Assembly (NCBI GenBank): GCA_963786945.1
Contig: CAWBAO010000003.1
Span: 186,001-250,000 of the forward strand
Source of the DNA: JADKCZ01 sp963786945
GTDB lineage: Bacteria > Myxococcota > Myxococcia > Myxococcales > Anaeromyxobacteraceae
Length of the DNA: 64,000 bases
Direction: 5' to 3'
Shown: one piece after another, positions 8,052 through 17,510 of the stretch
How the letters are laid out: the number at the start of each line of letters is the position of its first letter
Position numbering within the stretch: the first letter of the stretch is position 1
Program-made: the position numbers and the translations under genes
The notes under the pieces: model-generated
What the model was told of the DNA's origin: nothing
The model's input: only the letters and a program-made list of their open reading frames with translations
The model's database searches: none

Positions 8052-8984
8052 TCAGCCGCGACGCGGGGCGACGGGGGCGGGCAGCACCGGCGCGGTGATG
8101 ACCCGGACCGGACGGAGCCGCTCCGCCTGGACCTCGCCAATCGCCACCAGGGCACCGTCCGGGCCGACCACGCGGCGCAGGCCGTCGGGCTCCCCGGGGC
8201 GGGTGAGCTGGCGCCCCCGCGACAGGGCGATGGCCCCGTTGGCGTCGACCGCCAGCAGCGGGAAGAAGGCGACCGCGTCGGCGGGCGAGATGATGCGGAG
8301 GAGCAGGGCCGCCCGATCGCTCGCCGCCAGCTGCTCCAGCGCCTCGAGCGGGAGCGCCCCCTCCAGCGTGAAGGGCCCGGCCGCGGTGCGGCGCAGCGCG
8401 GCCAGGTGGGCCGGCACCCCCAGGCTCCGCCCCAGGTCGGCGGCCAGCGTCCGGACGAAGGTCCCCTTTCCGCAGCGGACCACCAGCTGGCCCAGGCGCA
8501 GCCCGTCGCCGCCGGTCGCGGCCAGGCCGGTGAGCTCCAGCGAGTGGACCGTCACCCGGCGGGGCGCCCGCTCCACCGTCTCGCCGGCCCGGGCCGCCTC
8601 GTGGAGCCGCCGCCCGTCCACCCGCACCGCGGAGAACATGGGCGGCACCTGGTCGATCTCGCCGGTGAGGGGCGCCAGCGCGGCCCGCACCGACGCCTCC
8701 GTGAGCTGCGAGGGATCGCCCCGCTCCACCACGGCGCCCTCGGCGTCCTCGGTGGTGGTGGCGGCGCCGAAGGCCACGGTGGCGAGGTAGGCCTTGTCCC
8801 CCTCGGCCAGCCAGCGCTGCAGCTTGAGGGCATCGCCGAGGCAGACCGCCAGCAGGCCGGTGGCGGCCGGATCGAGCGTGCCGGTGTGGCCGGCGTCGCG
8901 GGTCCCGAGGGCGCGGCGGATCCGCGAGACCACGTCGTGCGAGGTCGGCCCGGCGGGCTTGTCGACGAGGAGGACGCCGTTCAT
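8052..8984 (-). CDS. truB: tRNA pseudouridine-55 synthase
   Basis: TruB makes pseudouridine at position 55 of the T-loop in tRNAs. The 310-residue product begins with the family N-terminus MNGVLLVDKPAGPTSHDVV. It carries the catalytic Asp38 in GHTGTLDPAATGLL, the KxYxAxxxFG-like segment KAYLATVAFG, and the VRCGKGTFVRTLAADLG motif. The C-terminal 60 residues resemble a PUA domain. The gene follows rbfA as in most bacterial nusA-infB clusters. Confidence 0.97.
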   Translation of the reverse strand: MNGVLLVDKPAGPTSHDVVSRIRRALGTRDAGHTGTLDPAATGLLAVCLGDALKLQRWLAEGDKAYLATVAFGAATTTEDAEGAVVERGDPSQLTEASVRAALAPLTGEIDQVPPMFSAVRVDGRRLHEAARAGETVERAPRRVTVHSLELTGLAATGGDGLRLGQLVVRCGKGTFVRTLAADLGRSLGVPAHLAALRRTAAGPFTLEGALPLEALEQLAASDRAALLLRIISPADAVAFFPLLAVDANGAIALSRGRQLTRPGEPDGLRRVVGPDGALVAIGEVQAERLRPVRVITAPVLPAPVAPRRG

Positions 8985-9031
8985 GTCGAGGCCCGAGGGC
9001 TGCCGTCCCGGCCGGCCGGCCGGACCAGGCC

Positions 9032-9418
9032 CTACGTCTCGCCCTCGCCGCCCGGCGAGGCGCCGCGAGCCCGGGCCTCGCGCAGCAGCCGGTCGATCCG
9101 GTCGCCGCGCTCCACCGACTCGTCGAAGACGATTCGCAGGTGGGGGGTGTGGCGCAGCTTGAGGTTGCTCGCCACCTCGCGCTGCAGCCAGGTGGCGGCG
9201 GCGCGCAGCCCCTCCAGCGTCGACTTCTTCACCGCCTCGTCGCCGAGGATGGAGAGGTAGACGGTGATGTCCTTCAGGTCCGGCGCCATCTTGGCCCCGG
9301 TCACCGTGACCAGGCCGGTGACGCGCGGGTCCTTGAGGCCGCCGCGCGCCAGCACCAGCCCGAGCTCGTGCGCGAACTCGCTCGCCACCCGCGCCGGCCT
9401 GTCGTGTCCGCTGCTCAT
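9032..9418 (-). CDS. rbfA: 30S ribosome-binding factor A
   Basis: RbfA is a small KH-fold protein that binds immature 30S subunits and helps 16S rRNA 5'-end maturation. The 128-residue product starts MSSGHDRPARVASEF and shows the family core: DPRVTGLVTVTGAKMAPDL, a VYLSILGDE strand and the closing RHTPHLRIVFDESVERG. Its start overlaps the end of the DUF503 gene by four bases (ATGA), so the pair is probably translationally coupled. Confidence 0.95.
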   Translation of the reverse strand: MSSGHDRPARVASEFAHELGLVLARGGLKDPRVTGLVTVTGAKMAPDLKDITVYLSILGDEAVKKSTLEGLRAAATWLQREVASNLKLRHTPHLRIVFDESVERGDRIDRLLREARARGASPGGEGET

Positions 9419-9798
9419 CGCTCCTCCTCCTCCTCGCCCGGCGGCGCCCAGGGGCCGGCTCCCTCGGCCTCCGCCAGCGTCCGCGTCCCCTCGCCCGGCC
9501 CGTCGTCCCACGGCTCGATGACCAGGTCCCGCCCGGTCACCAGGATCTGCCCGCCGTGCATGGAGGCCACCATCCCGGCCACCTTGTCCAGGGTCTCGTT
9601 GACGAAGGCGTGGTCGTTGCCGACGGCCGTGACCCCGATCACGCTCCGCTGCCAGAGATCGTTGTCCGCCACCTCGGCGATGGAGACGTTGAAGCGGGCC
9701 CGCACCCGGTCGATGGCCGAGCGGACCAGGTGCCGCTTCGACTTGAGCGACCCGGGCGACGGGAGGTGCAGGGCCAGTCTCAGCACTCCCACGAACAT
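9415..9798 (-). CDS. ylxP: DUF503/YlxP-family protein
   Basis: The 127-residue product matches the DUF503 (YlxP) family: MFVGVLRLALHLP, then SLKSKRHLVRSAIDRVRARFNVSIAE and the DNDLWQRSVIGV segment. The family lies between infB and rbfA in many genomes and is thought to help ribosome function, though its exact role is unsettled. The C-terminus is extended by an acidic Pro/Gly/Glu-rich tail of about 30 residues. It overlaps rbfA by four bases and follows infB after 21 bases. Confidence 0.9.
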   Translation of the reverse strand: MFVGVLRLALHLPSPGSLKSKRHLVRSAIDRVRARFNVSIAEVADNDLWQRSVIGVTAVGNDHAFVNETLDKVAGMVASMHGGQILVTGRDLVIEPWDDGPGEGTRTLAEAEGAGPWAPPGEEEEER

Positions 9799-9819
9799 CC
9801 GCCCCTCCGCGTCCAGACG

Positions 9820-12498
9820 CTAGTCGATCGACTGGCGGATCTCCTCCAGCTCGAAGCACTCGAGGACGTCCCCGGCCTTGAAGTCGGAGAAGCTCTCCAG
9901 GCCGATGCCGCACTCCAGCGGAGCGGCCACCTCGCGGACGTCGTCCTTGAGCCGCTTCAGCGACACGATCTTGCCGGTGTGGACCGGCTTGCGGTCCCGC
10001 ATGACGCGGCCGTGGGTGTTGCGGCGGATGACGCCCTCGGTGATGGCCGACCCGGCGATGGTGCCGACCCGGGTGATGTTGAAGACCTGGCGGACCTCGG
10101 CCTTGCCCAGCGGCTTCTCCTTGATGATGGGCGGCAGCAGCGTCGCCATCTCCTCGCGGATCTTGTCGACCGCCTCGTAGATGATGTCGAAGAGCAGGAT
10201 GCGGATCCCCTGCTGGCTGGCGATCTGCTCGACCTTGGTCTCGGGCTTGGTGTGGAAGCCGACGATGATGGCCTTGCCGGCCGCCGCGGTGAGCACGTCC
10301 GACTCGGTGATGTTGCCCACCCCGGAGTCGAGCACCTTGACGCCGACCTTCTTGGTGGCGCACTTCTCCAGCGCCTGGCGGACCGCCTCGGAGGAGCCCT
10401 GCACGTCGGCCTTGACCACCACGTTGAGGGCCTTCTGGGCGGTGGTCTTCCCCTTGGAGAAGAGGTCCTCCAGCGTGGCGCGCTTGACCGAGGCCATGGC
10501 CTTCTGGCGGGACTTCTCGGCGCGGTGGGTGGCCACCTCCTTGGCGGCCTTCTCGTCCTCCACCACGTCGAACTCGTCGCCGGCGGTGGGGACGCCGGAG
10601 AGGCCCAGCACCTCGACCGGGAAGCCCGGGCCGACCTCCTTCACCAGCTCGCCGCGCTCGTTCATCATGGCGCGGACCTTGCCGTACTCCGAGCCGGTCA
10701 CCAGCGCGTCGCCGATGCGGAGCGTGCCCTCCTGCACCAGCACGGTGGCCACCGGGCCGCGCCCCTTCTCCAGCTTGGCCTCGATGACCACGCCGGTGGC
10801 GAGCATCTCGGGGTTGGACTTGAGGTCGAGCACCTCGGCCTGCAGCGCGATGTACTCGAGCAGCTCGGGGAGCCCCTGCTTGGTGCGCGCCGACACCGGC
10901 ATCATGATGGTGGTGCCGCCCCACTGCTCGCCCACCAGCTCGTACTCGGTGAGCTGCTGCATGACGCGCTCGGGCTGGGCGCCCGGCTTGTCGATCTTGT
11001 TGATGGCGACGAGGATGGTCACCCCGGCGGCCTTGGCGTGCTTGATGGCCTCGATGGTCTGCGGCATCACGCCGTCGTCGGCGGCCACCACCAGCACCAC
11101 CAGGTCGGTGACCTTGGCGCCGCGCTCGCGCATCGCCGTGAAGGCCTCGTGGCCCGGCGTGTCGAGGAAGGTGATGGGCCCGTGCGCCGTCTGCACCGAG
11201 TAGGCGCCGATGTGCTGGGTGATGCCGCCGGCCTCGCCGGCCGCCACGTCGGCCTTGCGGATGGCGTCCAGCAGCGAGGTCTTGCCGTGGTCGACGTGGC
11301 CCATGACCGTGACCACCGGCGGGCGGTTGACCAGCTTGGACTCGTCGACGGCGATCTCCGGGATGTACTCCTCGACCTCGAAGCCCTGCTTCTCCACGGT
11401 GTAGCCGAAGTCGGTGGCCAGCAGGGCCGCGGTGTCGGCGTCGATGAGCTGGTTGATGGTGGCCATGGTGCCACCCTGCATCAGCTTCCGGATCAGGTCG
11501 GACGCCTTGACGCCCATGGCCTGGGAGAGGTTGGAGACCGAGATGGACTCCTCCATGCGGATGACCTTCTTGTGCTCGGCGCGCTCGGTCACCTGCGTCT
11601 TCGCCCCCTTCTTGGTCGGCTTCTTCTTCTTGCCGCGGACCGGCACGTAGGTGCGGTCCTGCATGGCGGCGGTCAGCAGCTCCTTGGGGTTGAGCGTCTT
11701 GGCGGCCTCCTCGGAGGGACGACCGGAGCCGCGCTTGCCCTTGTTCTTGTCACGGCTGACGTCGATGAACTCGCGCTCACGACCCAGCGAGCCCGGCACC
11801 ACCTTGAGCTCGCGGACCTCGCCGAGGGCGCGCGGCCCGGGCGCGGCCGGGAAGCGGCTGCCGGAGCCGGTCGGGGGCGTGACGCGGCGGACCGGGATGA
11901 GCGGCCGCGAGATCAGCACCGCCTGCGTGGAGGTGGGGCGCTGCGTGCGCGGATCGATGGTGGGCTTGGCCGGGACGGCCGGGGCAGCCGGGGCGGCCGG
12001 CGCGGTCGCGGCGGCGGGCGGCGCGGCGGCGCCCGGGCCCGGGCTGGCGGCCGGCGCGGGCGGCTCGGCCTGGGCCGTGGCCGGCTCGGCGGCCGTGACG
12101 GTGGCCGCCGCGGCGGCCACCGGCGCGGGGGCCTCGGGCTCGCCGATCGGCTCGAGGGCCGGCTCACCCGGCGACCCCTCCTCCTCGACGGGCTCGGGCG
12201 CGACCGGCTCGGGGTGCACCACCACGGGGGGCGGCGGGGGGGCCACCGGCACCGGGATGGTCGACTTCTTGCGGACCACGAAGCCGGGGCCGGCCGGCCG
12301 GGGGGCCGCCGCCTTGGGCTTCTTCTCGCCGACGATCTTCTCGAAGGCGGCCTGGGCCTGGTCGTCGTCGAGCGACGAGGAGTGGCTCTTCACCTCGAAG
12401 CCGAGCTGATGGAGCCTGTCGACGAGCTCCTGGTTGGAGAGCTCGATCCCCTGCTCCTTGAGCTGCTTCGCCAGCTCGTGAACCCGCTTCTTGGACAT
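9820..12498 (-). CDS. infB: Translation initiation factor IF-2
   Basis: IF-2 is the GTPase that brings fMet-tRNA to the 30S subunit and joins subunits. The 892-residue protein has an IF2-N domain (residues 1-55), then a long low-complexity Ala/Pro/Glu linker (about 60-200) and a basic segment. A second IF2-N-like domain precedes the G domain. G1 GHVDHGKTS is near residue 398; DTPGHEAF and NKID follow, then the beta-barrel and fMet-tRNA-binding C-terminal domains. The linker is typical of GC-rich species and shows no frame break. Confidence 0.98.
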   Translation of the reverse strand: MSKKRVHELAKQLKEQGIELSNQELVDRLHQLGFEVKSHSSSLDDDQAQAAFEKIVGEKKPKAAAPRPAGPGFVVRKKSTIPVPVAPPPPPVVVHPEPVAPEPVEEEGSPGEPALEPIGEPEAPAPVAAAAATVTAAEPATAQAEPPAPAASPGPGAAAPPAAATAPAAPAAPAVPAKPTIDPRTQRPTSTQAVLISRPLIPVRRVTPPTGSGSRFPAAPGPRALGEVRELKVVPGSLGREREFIDVSRDKNKGKRGSGRPSEEAAKTLNPKELLTAAMQDRTYVPVRGKKKKPTKKGAKTQVTERAEHKKVIRMEESISVSNLSQAMGVKASDLIRKLMQGGTMATINQLIDADTAALLATDFGYTVEKQGFEVEEYIPEIAVDESKLVNRPPVVTVMGHVDHGKTSLLDAIRKADVAAGEAGGITQHIGAYSVQTAHGPITFLDTPGHEAFTAMRERGAKVTDLVVLVVAADDGVMPQTIEAIKHAKAAGVTILVAINKIDKPGAQPERVMQQLTEYELVGEQWGGTTIMMPVSARTKQGLPELLEYIALQAEVLDLKSNPEMLATGVVIEAKLEKGRGPVATVLVQEGTLRIGDALVTGSEYGKVRAMMNERGELVKEVGPGFPVEVLGLSGVPTAGDEFDVVEDEKAAKEVATHRAEKSRQKAMASVKRATLEDLFSKGKTTAQKALNVVVKADVQGSSEAVRQALEKCATKKVGVKVLDSGVGNITESDVLTAAAGKAIIVGFHTKPETKVEQIASQQGIRILLFDIIYEAVDKIREEMATLLPPIIKEKPLGKAEVRQVFNITRVGTIAGSAITEGVIRRNTHGRVMRDRKPVHTGKIVSLKRLKDDVREVAAPLECGIGLESFSDFKAGDVLECFELEEIRQSID

Positions 12499-12510
12499 GT
12501 GTGTCGACTC

Positions 12511-12773
12511 CTAATCCCTGCCAACGACGGCCGTCAATCCACCGCGGAGCGCGTCGGCGTCCCACGTCAAGTCCCCGCGCCGGAAGGCCCGGGCGAAGGA
12601 GCGCCGCTTGACGGCCTTCCCCAGGCACGCTTCCTCGCGGTGCAGCCAGGCACCCCGTCCGCCGCTGCGCGTCGCGTCCAGCACCACGCGGGCGTCCGCC
12701 CCGACCCGGAGCCGGGCCAGCGTCGCTTGCGCCGCGGCCTGGCCGCAGCCCACGCAGGTGCGAACCGGCGCCG

Positions 12774-12777
<4 letters not shown>
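12511..12777 (-). CDS. ylxR: YlxR-family RNA-binding protein (DUF448)
   Basis: The 88-residue basic protein has the YlxR signatures: a TCVGCGQ loop near the N-terminus, VLDATRSGGRGAWLHREEACL in the middle and KRRSFARAFRR near the end. The family lies between nusA and infB and is a nucleoid or RNA-associated regulator in species where it has been studied. Its ATG at 12777 overlaps the nusA stop by four bases, implying coupled translation. It is short and easy to miss because longer open frames pass through the region. Confidence 0.9.
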
Positions 12778-14435
<1,658 letters not shown>

Positions 14436-14438
14436 GGC

Positions 14439-14954
14439 TCAGTCCTTCCTGCGGAGCTCGGCCTCGAAGTCGTACTCGAGGTTGGCCTTGGCGATCTGGT
14501 CGTGGGGGACGCGGTGCAGCACGCCGTCGACGTCGATCTCGACGGCGCCGTCCCTGAATCCCTTGAGAGTGCCGGTCCAGTGCTTGCGGCCGGGCGAGGC
14601 GGGGGCCGTCCCGGCCACCGGCCCGTACGACTTGATGCGGGCGCGCTGCCCGGCGAAGCGGTCGAAATCCGAGGGCTTGCGCAGCGGGCGCTCCAGGCCG
14701 GGGGACGAGACCTCGAGGTCGTAGGCCGGCTCGATGAAGTCCTCGACGTCGAGGATGGGCTCGACGGTCCGGCTCACCGCCTGGCAGTCGTCGATGCCGA
14801 AGCCGCCGGCCTTGTCCACGAAGAGCCGGAGCGTCCAGCGCCCGCCGGCGCGGACCCACTCCACCTCGACGAGCTCGTAGCCGTCGCGCAGGAGCACCGG
14901 CTCGAGCAGCCGCCGTGCCTGCTCCGCGATGGGTTCTTGTGCGATGCCGCTCAT
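14439..14954 (-). CDS. rimP: Ribosome maturation factor RimP
   Basis: RimP assists early 30S assembly. The 171-residue protein has the two-domain family layout: the N-terminal alpha/beta domain with GYELVEVEWVRAGGRWTLRLF and the DCQAVSRTVEPILD segment, then YDLEVSSPGLERPLR and an SH3-like C-terminal domain. The start at 14954 lies only 13 bases after the end of a terminator T-tract. Transcription reaching rimP must therefore read through that terminator. It is the first gene of the nusA-infB block. Confidence 0.95.
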   Translation of the reverse strand: MSGIAQEPIAEQARRLLEPVLLRDGYELVEVEWVRAGGRWTLRLFVDKAGGFGIDDCQAVSRTVEPILDVEDFIEPAYDLEVSSPGLERPLRKPSDFDRFAGQRARIKSYGPVAGTAPASPGRKHWTGTLKGFRDGAVEIDVDGVLHRVPHDQIAKANLEYDFEAELRRKD

Positions 14955-14967
14955 GTGCTCGATTCCA

Positions 14968-15038
14968 GAAAAGAAAAAAGTGGGCGTTGCTGCGGCCCAC
15001 TTTCGTGCCCGGTCGCCCGGGATCCTCGAAAATGTGGG
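14968..15038 (-). promoter_or_regulatory. Leader terminator with candidate antiterminator upstream of rimP-nusA
   Basis: On the minus strand a perfect 9-bp stem (15003-14995 with 14985-14977), a 9-base loop and a T-rich tract ending near 14968 form a clear intrinsic terminator. It stops 13 bases before the rimP start. Upstream, 15038-15034 plus 15031-15027 can pair with 15005-14996, giving ten pairs with a two-base bulge. This would use up the first arm of the terminator. Between these arms 15021-15017 pairs with 15012-15008 around a GCGA tetraloop. The layout is that of an attenuator. The terminator is plain in the sequence; the switching is inferred. Confidence 0.6.
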
Positions 15039-15042
15039 GGGT

Positions 15043-15071
15043 TAGGTAACAGAACGGGCGGCGCCGGTCAA
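15043..15071 (-). promoter_or_regulatory. Candidate sigma-70 promoter for the rimP-nusA operon
   Basis: TTGACC (15071-15066), a 17-base spacer and an extended -10 (TG, one base, then TACCTA at 15048-15043) lie upstream of the leader terminator. A start near 15036 would make a leader of about 80 bases but would cut off part of the proposed antiterminator 5' arm. The true start may therefore be elsewhere. The -35 matches five of six consensus bases; the -10 hexamer is weak. Confidence 0.4.
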
Positions 15072-15089
15072 GGCGACCCGGGCGTGGCA

Positions 15090-15105
15090 GCCCCCTGCTG
15101 GGGGC
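15090..15105 (-). terminator. Short GC hairpin after the metallo-hydrolase gene
   Basis: A 6-bp all-GC stem (15090-15095 with 15100-15105) and 4-base loop lies 45 bases beyond the stop of the metallo-hydrolase gene. No U-tract follows. It may mark the 3' end of that transcript. Confidence 0.25.
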
Positions 15106-15149
15106 CTGTGCGAGCCCCCTCCCGGCTCCGCCGCCGGGGCGCCGGACGG

Positions 15150-16106
15150 CTAGCGCCCCGCCGCGTCCAGCCAGACCCCGAGCCCCTGGGCGTTGAGCTC
15201 GAGATCGTTCTCGAAGACCTCCAGCGCCCGGGCCGCCGGGAGCGGCACCCCGTGCTCGGCCAGCCCGGCCAGCAGCCCGGCCTTCAGGCCGGCCTTGATG
15301 GCCTCGTGGCGGCCGGGTCCGGAGGGGGCGGCGCGCGCCGCCCGGACGTGGTCGTCGATGCCCCGGTGCAGCGCCGCGGCGTGGGCGGCGAGGTTCCCCT
15401 CCACCAGGCCGAAGTGCACCAGGTAGACCCGTTCGGGCCGCTCGGCCAGGATCCGATCCAGCGTGGCGTGGAGCGCGGCGGGGTCGAACTGCACCGGCGT
15501 GGTGGAGATGAAGAAGAAGGGGCCGTTCGGGCCACCATCGGTCTCCCGGTAGCTGAGCCCGAAGGAGTCTCCGGTGAAGAAGCCGCGGGTGGCCTCGTCG
15601 AGGACCACGAAGTGGTGCCTGGCATGGCCAGGGGCGTCCAGGAAGCGCAGGGGGCGCGCGCCGAGATCGAGCGAGAAGCCGTCCGGCGCCTCCACCACCC
15701 GCTCGGCCGGGACCGGGATGGGCTCGCCGTAGAGGGCCCGGGTGGCCGCCTCGCCGTAGACGAGGACGGTGCCGGCCCAGAGCTTGGTCGGGTCGATGAG
15801 GTGGCGGGCGCCGCGCGGGTGGGCCACCAGCGTGGCCCGGGGCAGCGCCCTCATGAGCGCGCCGGCCCCGCCGGCATGGTCGAGGTGGACGTGGGTGACG
15901 ATGACGTGGCTCACCGCCTCGGGGGCGATGCCGAGCTGCTGCAGCGCCGCCAGCTGGCGCGGCACGGCGTGGACGTGGCCGGTCTCGACGAAGGCAGCCG
16001 AGTCGCGGCCGCGGATCAGGTAGCAGGCGGCCAGGCCGGGGCGCAGGTAGCCGGTGTCGATGAGGAAGATGCCGGGCGCGACTTCGCGGGCGGGCTCGAT
16101 GGGCAT
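15150..16106 (-). CDS. MBL-fold metallo-hydrolase
   Basis: The 318-residue protein has the metallo-beta-lactamase metal-binding motif THVHLDHAGG at 71-80. Further ligands expected of the fold are a His in LDAPGHARHH, an Asp in FFTGDSFG and a His in VYLVHFG. It is a glyoxalase II-like hydrolase with a long helical C-terminus. There is no signal peptide, so it is cytoplasmic. The substrate cannot be named. It reads toward rimP, with a 195-base gap that holds the rimP leader. Confidence 0.88.
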   Translation of the reverse strand: MPIEPAREVAPGIFLIDTGYLRPGLAACYLIRGRDSAAFVETGHVHAVPRQLAALQQLGIAPEAVSHVIVTHVHLDHAGGAGALMRALPRATLVAHPRGARHLIDPTKLWAGTVLVYGEAATRALYGEPIPVPAERVVEAPDGFSLDLGARPLRFLDAPGHARHHFVVLDEATRGFFTGDSFGLSYRETDGGPNGPFFFISTTPVQFDPAALHATLDRILAERPERVYLVHFGLVEGNLAAHAAALHRGIDDHVRAARAAPSGPGRHEAIKAGLKAGLLAGLAEHGVPLPAARALEVFENDLELNAQGLGVWLDAAGR

Positions 16107-16140
16107 GGCGGGATCCTCCGTCGAGGGGGTCGGGACGGGA

Positions 16141-16695
16141 CTAGCGCCGCCCCGGCGGGTAGGCGTCGATGATCTTCACGATGGCCTCCTCCAGCGCCGC
16201 CGGCCCCTGGTCGGGCGAGACCGTGTCGCTGCCGGTGCCGCGCCAGAACATCTCCCGGCTGGTGCCGTCGACGAAGTCGAGGATCAGCGTCCCCGAGCGG
16301 TAGGCCCGCACCTGGACGGCCGGCGCGGTCGAGACCATGACCGCGCCACCCGCCGGGTAGCCGAAGCCGGCACCGTAGCCGTAGCCGTACTGGTCGATGG
16401 CGATCTGGTCCCCGGACCAGCCGTGCATGGCGATGAAGAAGTCGGGGAGGACGCCCTCGGGGGCCTGGACGAAGCCGCGCTTGAGGAGCTCGCGCTGCAC
16501 GAAGTAGCGGATCCGCTCGCGGACCTGCGGGTCGCGGATGACCGGCGCCTCCTCGGGCCCCGGCTGCATGGTGAGGAACGTGAAGCTCCGGTACTTCTTG
16601 AAGTCGGCCCCCTCGACGTACTCGGTGTCGATCTTGAGGGTGGCGCAACCGGCCAGGGTGAGTGACAGCGCGGCGGCGAGGGCGGTGCGGGTCAT
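16141..16695 (-). CDS. DUF4136 lipoprotein
   Basis: The 184-residue protein has a lipoprotein signal with lipobox LAGC (lipidated Cys17), then a DUF4136-type domain: a Tyr/Phe-rich core (FKKYRSFTF, QYGYGYGAGFGYP) and a C-terminal TSREMFWRGTGSDT block ending in AYPP. An AGGAG site precedes the ATG at 16695. The gene is a diverged paralogue of the next gene, from which it is transcribed divergently. It is likely anchored in a periplasmic leaflet; its function is unknown. Confidence 0.85.
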   Translation of the reverse strand: MTRTALAAALSLTLAGCATLKIDTEYVEGADFKKYRSFTFLTMQPGPEEAPVIRDPQVRERIRYFVQRELLKRGFVQAPEGVLPDFFIAMHGWSGDQIAIDQYGYGYGAGFGYPAGGAVMVSTAPAVQVRAYRSGTLILDFVDGTSREMFWRGTGSDTVSPDQGPAALEEAIVKIIDAYPPGRR

Positions 16696-16710
16696 GTGGT
16701 CTCCTGCGCG

Positions 16711-16727
16711 GGTCCGCCAGGCGGACC
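16711..16727. repeat. Perfect 17-bp inverted repeat next to the DUF4136 ribosome site
   Basis: Bases 16711-16718 are the exact reverse complement of 16720-16727 around a single central A. The dyad is 15 bases upstream of the minus-strand start codon, just outside its ribosome site. It could be a regulator-binding operator, or a small structure in the mRNA leader. Confidence 0.45.
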
Positions 16728-16800
16728 GCTCGGCGTGGGGGGGCGGGGCGAGCGGCGCGCCCCGGCGGCCGGGCCCGCCGAGGACGGTCGTGTGGGCGGC

Positions 16801-16851
16801 ACTATATCGGATCGAGGCCGGCGTCCACCGGTCCCGGCCTTCGTGTAGACT
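16801..16851. promoter_or_regulatory. Candidate back-to-back -10 elements between the DUF4136 genes
   Basis: In the 225-base divergent gap the minus strand carries TATAGT (16806-16801) and the plus strand TAGACT (16846-16851). Both are reasonable -10 hexamers facing outward. Their -35 regions would fall in the same 40 bases, and neither is a good match. Shared control of the two paralogues is possible. Confidence 0.3.
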
Positions 16852-16920
16852 TCCCGCGCCCAGACCGGGCCGTTCCCTCCAGCGCCGACCTCCGGCGCCA
16901 CCCGGGAGCGGGAGATCCAC

Positions 16921-17460
16921 ATGCCCCGTCCCTCGCTCGCACTCGCCCTGGCCTTCGCGCTGGCCGGGTGCTCGACGGTCCAGATCGACACGCAGTACAA
17001 GCCGAACGTCGACTACAAGAAGTACCGGACCTTCGCCTGGAACCCCGTCCAGCCCGGACCGGAGCAGGCCAGCGAGGCCCGCGATCCGGCGGTGCGCGCC
17101 TTCGTGCTCTCCACCATCGAGCGGGAGCTCACCGGCCGCAAGTTCGTCATGGCCGCCGCCGGCGCCGTGCCCGACTTCTACATCGCGGTCCACGGCTGGT
17201 CGCGCGACAAGATCGACGTGAAGCAGTACGGCTACGTCTACGGCTACAGCGGCTACGGCATGTACCCGACCATGGGCGGCCCGGCCGTGGAGGTGCGCCA
17301 GTACAAGGAGGGGACCATCGTCATCGACTTCATCGACGCCACCACCCGGGAGATGTTCTGGCGCGGCACCGCCAGCGACACCTTCATCCCCGGCACCGGC
17401 CGCGACGTCATCAAGGACGCCGTCACCAAGCTGATCGACGCCTACCCCCCGCCCCGGTAG
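16921..17460 (+). CDS. DUF4136 lipoprotein, paralogue of the divergent neighbour
   Basis: The 179-residue product has lipobox LAGC (Cys17) and the same blocks as its neighbour: YKKYRTFAWNPVQPGPE, KQYGYVYGYSGYG, and TTREMFWRGTASDTF ending AYPPPR. DUF4136 proteins are small envelope lipoproteins of unknown function. The ribosome site GGGAG is seven bases before the ATG. The head-to-head arrangement suggests an inverted duplication followed by divergence. Confidence 0.85.
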   Translation: MPRPSLALALAFALAGCSTVQIDTQYKPNVDYKKYRTFAWNPVQPGPEQASEARDPAVRAFVLSTIERELTGRKFVMAAAGAVPDFYIAVHGWSRDKIDVKQYGYVYGYSGYGMYPTMGGPAVEVRQYKEGTIVIDFIDATTREMFWRGTASDTFIPGTGRDVIKDAVTKLIDAYPPPR

Positions 17461-17510
17461 CGGCTCCCCGCCTGCCCCGGCCCTCCCCGCTCCACCCCGG
17501 AGAGACCCCC

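Noticed and set aside
12000..12240. Low-complexity Ala/Pro stretch in infB as an insertion or frame error
   Set aside because: Long variable linkers between the IF-2 N-domain and G domain are normal in GC-rich species and the frame is continuous.
14977..15003. Terminator read simply as the end of the metallo-hydrolase transcript
   Set aside because: Possible, but it is about 150 bases past that stop and only 13 bases from rimP, leaving no space for a rimP promoter after it; kept as a leader element instead.
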